From the NCBI GenBank assembly GCA_014843695.1, contig CM026390.1, positions 11,627,904 to 11,691,903 of the forward strand: 64,000 nt of DNA. Reading direction: 5' to 3'. Positions 1 through 10,736 of this stretch are shown one piece after another. This DNA comes from Archivesica marissinica. Taxonomy: Eukaryota > Mollusca > Bivalvia > Venerida > Vesicomyidae. The translations under genes and the position numbers were made by a program. The notes beneath the pieces are model-generated. The model was not told the DNA's origin and did not search any database. It saw nothing but the letters and a program-made list of their open reading frames with translations. Positions within the stretch are counted from its first letter, which is position 1. Every line of letters begins with the position of its first letter.

Positions 1-683
1 TTCTGACGGTTCCTGGCTGTCCCACTGGCTACTTGGGACCAGGCGGTCTTGCTAATGATGGAACCGGAAACGTGAGCAACTGTACTGGGGGAGCTGCAGG
101 ATACCTAGATAGATCCGTGTTTGGAGATGAACTGGTCTACAACTCTCCCACATGTGCTGAAGTCTACGATACCACGATGCCTTACGACCCTGAAGGACTT
201 CTTGGTGTCCTTACGTCCTGTTTTCTCTGCTTCTTGGGCCTTCAAGCTGGAAAAATACTTGTTCATTTTCCAAGCGTTCAATCTAGAATCAAAAGGTTGT
301 TAAGTTGGTGTGTGATCTTAGGAAGTATATCTGCTATACTTAGTAAAGCGAGTAAAAATGATGGTTGGATTCCAATTAACAAAAACTTGTGGTCGTTGTC
401 CTATGTTCTTGCAATGGCCAGCATGGCATTTGCCCTGTTAACAGTCTGTTACCTATTGGTGGACGTGTACAAAATCTGGAATGGTGCACCATTCTATTAT
501 CCTGGAATGAACTCTATCGTTGTGTACGTTTGTCATGAAGTATTCAGTAAACCGTTCCAAACCTTCTGGGACATTACACCGTATACACATGCAACTTATA
601 TGCTCATCAATGTCTGGGATGTTTCATTTTGGATTTTGTTATCATTCTACTTGTATCATAAGAAAATATTCATATCTGTGTAA
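1..683 (+). CDS. HGSNAT: HGSNAT-like C-terminal part (gene enters from the left window edge)
   Basis: An open frame runs from base 3 to a TAA at 681-683 and matches residues 385-610 of the complete HGSNAT-like gene at 12771-14603 (- strand). I found one amino-acid difference, Ser here for Cys498 there. HGSNAT is a multi-pass lysosomal membrane enzyme. It moves acetyl groups from cytosolic acetyl-CoA to terminal glucosamine of heparan sulfate. The segment holds the last transmembrane helices and the conserved end of the family (YPGMNSIVVYV, then HEVF, then a terminal KKIF). No intron interrupts it. The 5' part lies outside the window, so it cannot be said whether this copy is complete. The first in-frame ATG (33) is internal and not a real start. 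Beyond the stop this copy differs from the other and has a polyadenylation signal close by. Confidence 0.85.
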   Translation, partial: LTVPGCPTGYLGPGGLANDGTGNVSNCTGGAAGYLDRSVFGDELVYNSPTCAEVYDTTMPYDPEGLLGVLTSCFLCFLGLQAGKILVHFPSVQSRIKRLLSWCVILGSISAILSKASKNDGWIPINKNLWSLSYVLAMASMAFALLTVCYLLVDVYKIWNGAPFYYPGMNSIVVYVCHEVFSKPFQTFWDITPYTHATYMLINVWDVSFWILLSFYLYHKKIFISV

Positions 684-711
684 AACTGTCCAAGTATATT
701 TAGCTATATCA

Positions 712-717
712 AATAAA
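712..717 (+). terminator. polyadenylation signal AATAAA of the + HGSNAT-like copy
   Basis: AATAAA lies 29 bases after the stop codon at 681-683. That would give a very short 3' UTR. The inverted copy at 12771 has no counterpart, because its flank differs from the stop codon onward. Confidence 0.5.
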
Positions 718-816
718 TGGTTACTAATGTAACTTATGTTTAATTTGTTACCTGGACAATATGCGGAATGCAATGAATGAGTTGGTGATATTGCACTCAT
801 TGGCATGAACATCGTA

Positions 817-1016
817 GTTTATACAAACATATTTTTTGCTCTTGCGTTCTTACGACTTGTATTAATCATTCTCGAGATCTCATTCCTGATGGAATCCATC
901 GCCGAGAGAGAGAGAAGATGCAACTTTGAATTTAAATGCCTTGCTTAAGGGCACAATCGTAGTGGCTCCAGCGGGGCTCAAACTGTGCCATTCGCATCTG
1001 AAGTGCACACGCTATC
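817..1016 (-). mobile_element. SINE-B copy (tRNA-derived SINE), - orientation
   Basis: Read on -, it has the tRNA-like head with a B box (GAGTTCGAGCCCC-type, here altered), the segment CTTAAGCAAGGCATTTAAAT, a CT-rich stretch and the tail AGAATGATTAATACAAGT. It matches copies at 32245, 33600 and 56540. The copy is fairly diverged. Confidence 0.7.
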
Positions 1017-1994
1017 AAAACTTTCAGTAGTACATTGTTAGGCCATTATTCATTAATTGCTTGATTCTCATTGAGTTCTCTTCACCCCCATGTAGGTACA
1101 TGTACATGTTATACATGATAGTGCATTATAAATCTATAAATACGATAGAAATAAATAAATAGTACATGTATTAACCCCTGCGCACTCTGTGGACAACATT
1201 TGGATGAGAATCCAGCGACTGTTATAATAATGGCCTCAACAGCATAATTATCTCTAATTGCTGATTAGCATCCAATCGGGGTTCACGCTGTCGGTCACCG
1301 ATGGCACCAATTGCAACAAAAAACAAACAAATTTATTGGCGCTATATTGTGTGAATTGGTAAACTGTTTAGTGCAATTGGGGTATTTTTTGGCACAACAT
1401 GGCTTTGAATATTTATCTGTGAACTATATGGCTCTTAATTGGCCCCAAGTTTTTATAATTGGCGACGGAAATGGCGCAGACAAAAATTCAGACAGGGAAC
1501 CCTATCTATCCCCTGTCGAATGTATACCTTTAATTCACGCATGTTTGCAAAAGTATTTCTTCTGCAGCTTGAACATGTATTTCACAAACTGACGGAATTT
1601 GAGTGAATGTTCTTTAATTTATTAGTCATCAAAAATTATTGTGTGAGGATGTCCTTATACCGGTAGTTGTGTTTACTATTTACTTAGGTGAACTATTCGA
1701 TTACCCGGTTACGCTGTTGCCCTCACCCAACGTCTGCATTGCACCTTGCCTATAACCACACGTCTCTGAAATTTCCATATCATCATGACATGTTCTTGTA
1801 CATCTGGCAAGATGTATGAAAACCTACATGGCCATGTACTACAATGTAGGTGTGTTCCAAAAATCCATGTCATTTGTCAGGTGAGCATACTTTAATGCCT
1901 ACAAACCAACAATGGTAATTGGGCAATAGTGTGATCCGACTATTAATTCATGTACGTGTATAGTGTATACCGGTACTTGAGATGTCGAATTGTT
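1017..1994. other. unique intergenic DNA, nothing recognised
   Basis: AT-rich sequence with no array, SINE or splice-supported exon that I can see. A 93-codon open frame at 1311-1592 shows no recognisable domain or exon signals. Confidence 0.4.
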
Positions 1995-2165
1995 TCATGT
2001 GCGGAAGCTAACCAGTTGGCTTCCTGAAGGTCGGTGGTTCTCCCCAGGTGCCCACCCATGGCTGAAATACTGCTCGAAATGGCACCTGGGGTCTTCCTCC
2101 ACCAATAATAACGTTGCCATGTGACCTATGCTGCTGGTGCGACATTAAGCCCCAAAATCAAACAA
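1995..2165 (+). mobile_element. SINE-E copy (3' part)
   Basis: Contains GGCACCTGGGGTCTTCCTCC, CACCAATAATAACG, TGACCTATGCTGCTGGTGCG and ACATTAAGCCCC. These are the same landmarks, in the same order, as the SINE around the 17209-20700 array and the copies at 8900 and 60245 (-). Confidence 0.65.
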
Positions 2166-2532
2166 ACAGATGTTTAATTGTAACAACATTTAAACACAGG
2201 TAGAAGGACCATAGCCGAGACCCTAATATTGTACCTGAGTAAAAATTTAACCTTGTGACACGGTCTATAGAATTTAGTCTATAGAGGACAAATTGGGAAC
2301 ACTGCAACCAATAGATTTAATGAATTGATACCTCACACAAGTGACTACATACATATGTACAACTGCAAGTACAAGCTGGAGAAAAGTACACACATTGTAG
2401 CCCAGTACCTTCGTTCATGCAGATTGTCGTAACATTTCAGGAATGTTTTTTATATAAACGGAAGAATAAAATGTACCAATTTGAGGAACCTTTTATCATT
2501 TTCTGGGAGTAATTTAATTACAATTCCTGTTC

Positions 2533-3170
2533 CTGAAAGCACTGCGTTCACTGTAATATCTGTAGGTACCGTATCAAAGTAATGAACGCACTGCGTTCAC
2601 TAGACTATAATATCTATACTGTATCGAGGTAATGAAAGCACTGCGTTCACTAGACTATAATATCTGTACCGTATCGAAGTAATGAAAGCACCCACTAGCC
2701 TATAATATCTGTACCGTATCGAAGTAATGAAAGCACTGCGTTCACTAGCCTATAATATCTGTACCATATCGAGGTAATGAAAGCACTGTGTTCACTAGAC
2801 TATAATATCTGTACCGTATCGAGGTAATGAAAGCACTGCGTTCACTAGCCTATAATATCTGTACCGTATCGAGGTAATGAAAGCACTGCGTTCACTAGAC
2901 TATAATATCTATACTGTATCGAGGTAATAAAATCACTGCGTTCACTAGACTATAAAATCTGTACCGTATCGAAGTAATGAAAGCACTGTGTTCACTAGAC
3001 TATAATATCTATACTGTATCGAGGTAATGAAAGCACTGCGTTCACTAGCCTATAATATCTATACTGTATCGAGGTAATGAATGCACTGCGTTCACTAGAC
3101 TATAATATCTGTACTGTATCGAGGTAATAAATGCACTGCGTTCACTAGCCTATAATATCTGTACCGTATT
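2533..3170. repeat. 50 bp minisatellite, about 12.6 copies, just upstream of RPL38
   Basis: The unit contains CACTGCGTTCACTAGAC, TATAATATCTGTACC and GTATCGAGGTAATGAAAG. Spacing of the TATAATATCT marker is 50 bp. Units differ by point changes and one short deletion near 2690. The array ends about 110 bp before the RPL38 start codon, so it abuts the likely promoter. Confidence 0.95.
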
Positions 3171-3278
3171 AAGCTATTTATTTTGCCAAAGCCACATCTC
3201 AAGAGCATGTGTCATATAATGTTAATGTCTTTTATTTGCTTATTTTCAGTCCTGTCTTGTGACTGAACATCCGACAAA
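3171..3278 (+). promoter_or_regulatory. RPL38: RPL38 promoter-proximal region and 5' leader
   Basis: A pyrimidine-rich run (TTATTTGCTTATTTTCAG, 3233-3249) is followed by TCCTGTCTTGTGACTG and the ATG at 3279. Two readings fit. The transcript may start in the pyrimidine stretch, as in TOP mRNAs of ribosomal proteins, or TTTTCAG at 3243-3249 may be a 3' splice site of an upstream non-coding exon. No clear TATA box is seen. The context CAAAATGG around the start is good. Confidence 0.4.
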
Positions 3279-3281
3279 ATG
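3279..3281 (+). CDS. RPL38: RPL38 coding exon 1 (ATG only)
   Basis: The start codon is followed directly by a GTAAAC donor at 3282. Without it, exon 2 has no start codon and would begin at the second residue (Pro-Arg-Gln). The family begins Met-Pro-Arg, which supports this exon. Confidence 0.85.
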
Positions 3282-6200
3282 GTAAACTTGTAATTTATAT
3301 CATTGCATTTTATGAACGGATTCAAAAATAAATGTCATTTTTGTATCATTATGAATGTGCAAAATTTGGAGTTGCATAATAATTAATATATACGTTTTAT
3401 GCAGTGTATTGAACATTGTTAAGTTATCTAGCACATCCTACACACTATTAGCCCATTAAAGACATGATCAAGATGAGGGGCAGGGGCGGGTGTTATGTAA
3501 TATGTTGTCACGTGGAAAGTGAGAAAAGTCAACATTAGGGCTATTTAATTCAAAATGAGGGGAGGACAACTCTATTCGTTTCGGTTACAAACAATTATCA
3601 GTTTATTTCCCTTGTAAATAGTCCACACACACTATTGTCTTCTCACCAGACAGGAGTTGCTATAGTAATAGATGAACTTACAGTTCTACATAAATGTATT
3701 TCATCATCAAACAATAACCACTATGTTTATGTTTCATCATCAAGCACTAACTGATCAATGGTTTGTGTTACAGCCAAGACAGATTCAGGAGATCAAGGAC
3801 TTCCTCCTTACTGCCAGAAGAAAGGATGCCAAATGTAAGTTTTATTACCAGTGTGTATTAGTACTTTATTGCAGCTTGCATTTCTGATCAACAAAACTCT
3901 CAGCTGTTGGTTGGTAGATGTGTCAGTCAGCATTAATGTGTTGTGTTCACAATACTAGCTGCTGGTTGGTAGATGGGTCAGTCAGTATTAATGTGTTCTG
4001 TTCACAGTACTAGCTGCTGGTTGGTAGATGTGTCGGTCAGCATTAATGTGTTGTGTTCACAGTACTAGCTGCTGGTTGGTAGATGTGTCGGTCAGCATTA
4101 ATGTGTTGTGTTCACAATACTAGCTGCTGGTTGGTAGATGGGTCAGTCAGTATTAATGTGTTGTGTTCACAGTACTAGCTGCTGGTTGGTAGATGTGTCG
4201 GTCAGCATTAATGTGTTGTGTTCACAGTACTAGCTGCTGGTTGGTAGATGGGTCGGTCAGCATTAATGTGTTGTGTTCACAGTACTAACTACTGGTTGGT
4301 AGATGGGTCAGTCAGCATTAATGTGTTGTGTTCACAGTACTAACTACTGGTTGGTAGATGGGTCAGTCAGCATTAATGTGTTGTGTTCACAGTACTAACT
4401 ACTGGTTGGTAGATGGGTCGGTCAGCATTAATGTGTTGTGTTCACGGTACTAGTCCCTCGCTAGAGGGGTCGGTCAGCATTAATATGTTGTGTTCACAGT
4501 ACTAGTCCCTCGCTAGAGGGGTCGGTCAGCATTAATGTGTTGTGTTCACAGTACTAGTCCCTCGCTAGAGGGGTCGGTCAGCATTAATGTGTTGTGTTCA
4601 CAGTACTAGTGCTGGTTGGTAGATGGGTCAGTCAGCATTAATGTGTTGTGTTCACAGTACTAGCTGCTGGTTGGTAGATGGGTCGGTCAGCATTAATGTG
4701 TTGTGTTCACAGTACTAGCTGCTGGTTGGTAGATGGGTCAGTCAGCATTAATGTGTTGTGTTCACAGTACTAGCTGCTGGTTGGTAGATGGGTCGGTCAG
4801 CATTAATGTGTTGTGTTCACAGTACTAGCTGCTGGTTGGTAGATGGGTCAGTCAGCATTAATGTGTTGTGTTCACAGTACTAGCTGCTAGTTGGTAGATG
4901 GGTCGGTCAGCATTAATGTGTTATGTTCACAGTACTAACTACTGGTTGGTAGATGGGTCAGTCAGCATTAATGTGTTGTGTTCACAGTACTAACTACTGG
5001 TTGGTAGATGGGTCGGTCAGCATTAATGTGTTGTGTTCACGGTACTAGTCCCTCGCTAGAGGGGTCGGTCAGCATTAATGTGTTGTGTTCACAGTACTAG
5101 TCCCTCGCTAGAGGGGTCGGTCAGCATTAATGTGTTGTGTTCACGGTACTAGTCCCTCGCTAGAGGGGTCAGTCAGCATTAATGTGTTGTGTTCACAGTA
5201 CTAGCTGCTGGTTGGTAGATGGGTCAGTCAGCATTAATGTGTTGTGTTCACAGTACTAGCTGCTGGTTGGTAGATGGGTCGGTCAGCATTAATGTGTTGT
5301 GTTCACAGTACTAGTCCCTCGCTAGAGGGGTCAGTCAGCATTAATGTGTTGTGTTCACAGTACTAGTCCCTCGCTAGAGGGGTCAGTCAGCATTAATGTG
5401 TTGTGTTCACAGTACTAGTCCCTGCTGGTTCGCTAGATGGGTCAGTCAGCATTAATGTGTTGTGTTCACAGTACTAGTCCCTCGCTAGAGGGGTCAGTCA
5501 GCATTAATGGGTTGTGTTCACGGTACTAGTCCCTCGCTAGAGGGGTCAGTCAGCATTAATGTGTTGTGTTCACAGTACTAGTCCCTCGCTAGAGGGGTCA
5601 GTCAGCATTAATGGGTTGTGTTCACGGTACTAGTCCCTCGCTAGAGGGGTCAGTCAGCATTAATGGGTTGTGTTCACGGTACTAGTCCCTCGCTAGAGGG
5701 GTCAGTCAGCATTAATGTGTTGTGTTCACGGTACTAGTCCCTCGCTAGAGGGGTCAGTCAGCATTAATGGGTTGTGTTCACGGTACTAGTCCCTCGCTAG
5801 AGGGGTCAGTCAGCATTAATGTGTTGTGTTCACGGTACTAGTCCCTCGCTAGAGGGGTCAGTCAGCATTAATGTGTTGTGTTCACGGTACTAGTCCCTCG
5901 CTAGAGGGGTCAGTCAGCATTAATGTGTTGTGTTCACGGTACTAGTCCCTCGCTAGAGGGGTCAGTCAGCATTAATGTGTTGTGTTCACGGTACTAGTCC
6001 CTCGCTAGAGGGGTCGTCAGCATTAATGTGTTGTGTTCACGGTACTATCCCTCGCTAGAGGGTCGTCAGCATTAATGTGTTGTGTTCACGGTACTAGTCC
6101 CTCGCTAGAGGGGTCAGTCAGCATTAATGTGTTGTGTTCACAGTACTAGTCCCTCGCTAGAGGGGTCGGTCAGCATTAATGTGTTGTGTTCACGGTACTA

Positions 6201-9200
6201 GTCCCTCGCTAGAGGGGTCAGTCAGCATTAATGGGTTGTGTTCACAGTACTAGCTGCTGGTTGGTAGATGGGTCGGTCAGCATTAATGTGTTATGTTCAC
6301 GGTACTAGTCCCTCGCTAGAGGGGTCAGTCAGCATTAATGGGTTGTGTTCACGGTACTAGTCCCTCGCTAGAGGGGTCAGTCAGCATTAATGTGTTGTGT
6401 TCACGGTACTAGTCCCTCGCTAGAGGGGTCGGTCAGCATTAATGTGTTGTGTTCACGGTACTAGTCCCTCGCTAGAGGGGTCAGTCAGCATCGCTAGAGG
6501 GGTCAGTCAGCATTAATGGGTTGTGTTCACAGTACTAGTCCCTCGCTAGAGGGGTCAGTCAGCATTAATGGGTTGTGTTCACGGTACTAGTCCCTCGCTA
6601 GAGGGGTCAGTCAGCATTAATGGGTTGTGTTCACAGTACTAGTCCCTCGCTAGAGGGGTCAGTCAGCATTAATGGGTTGTGTTCACAGTACTAGTCCCTC
6701 GCTAGAGGGGTCAGTCAGCATTAATGGGTTGTGTTCACGGTACTAGTCCCTCGCTAGAGGGGTCAGTCAGCATTAATGGGTTGTGTTCACGGTACTAGTC
6801 CCTCGCTAGAGGGGTCAGTCAGCATTAATGGGTTGTGTTCACGGTACTAGTCCCTCGCTAGAGGGGTCAGTCAGCATTAATGTGTTGTGTTCACGGTACT
6901 AGTCCCTCGCTAGAGGGGTCAAATTCTGTGAATGAGGAGAATCTACGTCTTGCTTGCGGAATGCCTGTGGTTTCTAAGTAGTTAGGGGTACATGATGTTT
7001 TACTCCACACAAAAAACAACAGCTGATAACCATCAAAGAAACCTGTTGTGCTTAATGTGTTACCATGTAAATTGATGTAATGCTGCTTTAATATGTTACC
7101 TTGTTAATATTGAATGTTTTACTTCAATGATCAATTGTTTTACGTCTCAACGCTGAATGATTTGGCGGGAATTCTCAATGTTTGCCTCTTAATACTGAAT
7201 GGTTTGTTTTAACTGGGTTATTAAATGTTTTAGCGGGGTTATTAATTGTTTTAGCGGGTTATGAAATGTTTTAACTCCAGGTTATTATATGTTTTAGTGG
7301 TGTTATTAAATGTTTTAGCTGTAAAGATAAAGAAGAACAAGGACAATGTAAAGTTCAAGGTTCGCTGTAGCCGATTCCTCTACACACTGGTCATCCAGGA
7401 TAGAGAAAAGGCAGAGAAGCTTAGGCAGTCACTACCTCCAGGTGTGTATGATTTAATGCTCTACTATAAACTATCGCTGATTCGGTTGGTGTATGGGATA
7501 GATCAATGGTAGCAGAGAAGTGTACAGGTGTTCTCATGTGACACAATTGTTGTGTGTAATACAGATACACAGCTTATTTCTAGTCTTAATCCACCGCCGA
7601 TCCAATGGATTTCAGATGCGGACATAGGTTGGCATTTGTCCTTCAGATCTCTGTAACCAATTGGTTGAATTTCATGAAACTCCAATGAATTATCATGTCG
7701 CGCGCACAACACTGCATGTAACATTCGTCCCCATCGGAGTATTGGCCCTTTAATTGATTAAAAAGATTAAATTTGCCAATACTAAGTAACCAATGTTGTA
7801 CGCACGGTGTTGTCCTACAAGCCTAACCCACATTGCAATAGTGATACCAGAGTTATTGCCCTTCAATTGATTAAAATTCAATAATTTTGACTTAATTAAG
7901 TACTAGTATACTCTTCATACAATTTCATGAAACTCAAATGAAATATGTATCACCATAGTACACAGATGCACGTATAACATTCGTCTGGGACAGGTCAATA
8001 ATACCGGAGTTATGACCCTTTAACCCTTTCAACACCACATACCTCTAAATAGGCTTACAAAAAGTGTAGATCCAGATGAGCCGGCTCATAACGAGCCGTC
8101 TCATCGGGATCTGCACTTTTTGCCAGTAATATTACTATTTTTAGAGAAAAATTACCCATTTTGATAAATGAACTTGTCCAAATGTGATTTTCTGATATAT
8201 TTATTGGTTTATGAATATCATGGACCAGTCCATGTGAGTTACTTGGTGTTGAATGGGTTAATTGATTAAATAGTAGCCGCTGTATGGAATGTCATCAAAC
8301 TTAGAATTAAAATAACATCACCATTGCGCAGTGCAAGTCTGACCCAGTCATTTTCACCATCACAATTTACCATATGCCATAAAACTTCAATTAAAGTACA
8401 TATCACCATTGGGTGTTATCCCCTGCCGGGTCCGGCCACCAAGTTACTGCCGGGATTTGATAATGAATATAACATATTTAATAAACATACATATATCGGG
8501 GCTCATTCTAGATTATTATTTTTGGGAGAAATCGGAATGCGCAAGATTGCATCCTTAAATTGTGTTATTTAATAAATGTCTACAAAATAGAGTTAAAAGA
8601 CACAATATGACCATTAAATACAACATTTGAATAGATGGAGTGCTTTATAATGGGCCAGTGTATCTTACTGGACAACATTTTGTGTGAAAATTGTATATAA
8701 AAACACGCACAAACGGGTCGTTGTCAGGGTCCCTCAGGTGGCTTTATGCATAATATAGGTTTAGGGTTTTTTGTTTCTGTCCCGTGTTAGGGGTCATATT
8801 TGCTATGTGTGCCAATTCAACGTATTAAAGTGACCAAGCAAAGAAGGAGCGGAAAAGTTAGTGACCCGACGTGGGACTAATTATTTTATGTGAAGATGTT
8901 ATTCAGCTGGCTTGTGGTGGTTCTACCTGGGTGCTGGGCATTACTACTCGGGAGGTGCCACCATGGTCTTCCTCCCAATAACAGCTGGAGGATCGTCGCA
9001 TCACCTACGCTGTTTGGACGACTTTAAACTTTAATATAAAAAACAGCCATGGTGTCGAGGTCAAACTTGTATATATCGTATACCGGTACATTGATAGTTG
9101 TGTGATGGGTAGGTAGGCAAATCGGTGGTTTTTCTAAGGAAGTTTTTAATAGTCTTTATGATGATATTATGTTTTGTAAAATAAATTGTTTTAATTATGT

Positions 9201-9245
9201 GTTTTTTTATGTTTTACAGGACTGGCAGTAAAAGAGCTGAAATAA
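3279..9245 (+). CDS. RPL38: 60S ribosomal protein L38 (eL38), four exons
   Basis: Joining 3279-3281, 3774-3834, 7319-7441 and 9220-9245 gives a 70-residue protein with no internal stop, the usual length for eL38. Exon 2 encodes [15 protein letters not shown], exon 3 encodes [18 protein letters not shown] and [12 protein letters not shown], and exon 4 ends LAVKELK, all hallmark stretches of eL38. The protein is a small basic component of the large ribosomal subunit. All introns have GT/AG ends and phases agree: 0 after ATG, 1 after exon 2, 1 after exon 3. An intron directly after the ATG is common in ribosomal protein genes. Introns are 492, 3484 and 1778 bp; intron 2 is mostly minisatellite, and intron 3 holds a dispersed repeat, a TTAA transposon and a SINE. 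The frame is intact, so the gene looks functional. Confidence 0.95.
3774..3834 (+). CDS. RPL38: RPL38 coding exon 2
   Basis: The acceptor is GTTTGTGTTACAG ending at 3773 and the donor is GTAAGT at 3835. It encodes residues 2-21 plus one base of Ser22. Confidence 0.95.
3901..6920. repeat. 52/55 bp minisatellite in RPL38 intron 2, two unit types, about 57 copies
   Basis: All units share GTCAGTCAGCATTAATGTG and TTGTGTTCAC(A/G)GTACTAG. Type A (55 bp) carries GCTGCTGGTTGGTAGATGG. Type B (52 bp) carries TCCCTCGCTAGAGGGG, which can fold into a CCCTC/GAGGG hairpin. Type A fills the left end, A and B blocks alternate to about 5400, and B dominates the rest. A hybrid unit lies at 5419-5441 and a truncated unit at 6481-6500. 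Confidence 0.95.
7319..7441 (+). CDS. RPL38: RPL38 coding exon 3
   Basis: The acceptor is AAATGTTTTAG ending at 7318 and the donor is GTGTGT at 7442. It completes Ser22 and encodes residues 23-62 plus the first base of Gly63. Confidence 0.95.
7600..8420 (+). repeat. dispersed repeat with internal duplications, in RPL38 intron 3
   Basis: The motifs AATTTCATGAAACTC, AACATTCGTC, GGAGT(T)ATTGCCC and TTTAATTGATTAAA recur two or three times (about 7670-7765, 7805-7885, 7918-8023, continuing after 8258). The type is unknown. The third block is interrupted by the TTAA element at 8024-8257, which gives a clear insertion history. Confidence 0.55.
8024..8257. mobile_element. TTAA-flanked non-autonomous DNA transposon (piggyBac- or Kolobok-like MITE)
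   Basis: The element starts CCCTTTCAACACCA and ends TGGTGTTGAATGGG, so it has imperfect inverted ends. TTAA lies on both sides (8020-8023 and 8258-8261). Inside there is a palindrome around GAGCCGGCTC with arms GTAGATCC/GGATCTGC. A diverged copy in the opposite orientation lies at 59579-59791. No transposase is encoded. TTAA targets are known for piggyBac and Kolobok; which applies here is not determined. Confidence 0.8.
8900..9030 (+). mobile_element. SINE-E fragment in RPL38 intron 3
   Basis: Shows GTGCCACCATGGTCTTCCTCC, AATAACAGCTGGAG, and a later GTCGCATCACCTACGCTGTT, in the order seen in other SINE-E copies. The copy is diverged. Confidence 0.5.
9220..9245 (+). CDS. RPL38: RPL38 coding exon 4 with stop
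   Basis: The acceptor is TATGTTTTACAG ending at 9219. The exon completes Gly63, adds the conserved end LAVKELK and stops with TAA at 9243-9245. Confidence 0.93.
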
Positions 9246-9246
9246 A
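9241..9246 (+). terminator. RPL38: AATAAA overlapping the RPL38 stop codon
   Basis: AATAAA spans the stop codon TAA (9243-9245), and a second AATAAA is at 9262-9267. The second is the more conventional polyadenylation signal, because cleavage would then fall before the 60 bp array at 9312. The 3' UTR is thus probably under 60 bases. Confidence 0.45.
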
Positions 9247-9311
9247 ATGTAAAAATGTCCAAATAAAAAAAATATTGAAAAATAATGACTTCACTTTTGA
9301 ATGTATTAAAA

Positions 9312-9790
9312 CAAGGCAAGCATTATATCGGGTATGAATCATTGACTTCCTGTAACTAGGTAGTATTTGATCACGGCAAGCATTATATCCGGTATGAATC
9401 ATTGACTTCCTGTAACTAGGTAGTATTTGATCACGGCAAGCATTATATCCGGTATGAATCATTGACTTCCTGTAACTAGGTAGTAATTGATCACGGCAAG
9501 CATTATATCCGGTATGAATCATTGACTTCCTGTAACTAGGTAGTACTTGATCAAGGCAAGCATTATATCCGGTATGAATCATTGACTTCCTGTAACTAGG
9601 TAGTATTTGATCACGGCAAGCATTATATCCGGTATGGATCATTGACTTCCTGTAACTAGGTAGTATTTGATCAAGGCAAGCATTATATCCGGTATGAATC
9701 ATTGACTTCCTGTAACTAGGTAGTATTTGATAAAGGCAAGCATTATATCAGGTATGAATCATTGACTTCCTGTAACTAGGTAGTATTTGG
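9312..9790. repeat. 60 bp minisatellite, 8 copies
   Basis: The unit contains AGGCAAGCATTATATCCGG, TATGAATCATTGACTTCC and TGTAACTAGGTAGTATTTG with exact 60 bp spacing. Because 60 is a multiple of three, it leaves an open frame of 20-residue repeats on -, which I regard as a by-product. Confidence 0.95.
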
Positions 9791-9981
9791 GATATCAACC
9801 ATTGGCTTCCTTCGAGCAGAATGTAATCGAGGCAAGTATCATGTCTGGCATGAACAATTGGTTTACCGCTACCAGACATGCTGCTGACGTGCATGATTTC
9901 ATCAAGGCCAGCATTTTGCCGCGTATGAATCGTTTGCTTACTGCCACCATGCCAAATCGACTCGCAAAATCTAGCATGAAC

Positions 9982-10432
9982 ATTGGCTTGCTGCTACTAG
10001 GCAGGTTTTAAACAAAGCTAGCATTGGCTTGCTGCTACTGGACAGGTTTTAAACAAAGCTGGCATTGGCTTGCTGCTACTAGGCAGGTTTTAAACAAAGC
10101 TGGCATTGGCTTGCTGCTACTGGACAGGTTTTAAACAAAGCTGGCATTGGCTTGCTGCTACTGGACAGGTTTTAAACAAAGCTAGCATTGGCTTGCTGCT
10201 ACTAGGCAGGTTTTAAACAAAGCTAGCATTGGCTTGCTGCTACTGGACAGGTTTTAAACAAAGCTGGCATTGGCTTGCTGCTACTGGACAGGTTTTAAAC
10301 AAAGCTAGCATTGGCTTGCTGCTACTGGACAGGTTTTAAACAAAGCTAGCATTGGCTTGCTGCTACTGGACAGGTTTTAAACAAAGCGAGCATTATGTCT
10401 AGCATTGGCTTGCTGCTACTGGACAGGTTTTA
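9982..10432. repeat. 41 bp minisatellite, about 11 copies
   Basis: The unit is ATTGGCTTGCTGCTACTGG plus ACAGGTTTTAAACAAAGCTG. The link region 9791-9981 carries degenerate words shared with both neighbouring arrays (GGCAAG, ATGAACATTGGCTT, GCTACCAG), so the two arrays seem to share an ancestor. Confidence 0.93.
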
Positions 10433-10736
10433 ATCTTTACACGCATTATATTGACTGAAGGATGGCATTTTGTCGTATGAACAACCGACTTGCTGCTACC
10501 AGGCATTATGCCCAACATAGACTAGTGTATTTATATTTCGTTGGTTATCAGTTTATGCACAACCCTGAGCGCAAAAGTAGCATAGAATACTGCGATCTTT
10601 TGGTTGTCGAAATTGCTCCAAACGTTTTGCCTTAATCGGCAGAAGTTATGATGGTATGGACAGACCCTGAAGCGTCTGCATGACCAACTAAAGGGGCAGT
10701 TTTGGAAAGAAGCTGCCAACTCCTCAGAACTTTGTT

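Noticed and set aside
1311..1592. 93-codon frame as a small gene
   Set aside because: No splice signals, domain or signal peptide; composition matches the surrounding intergenic DNA.
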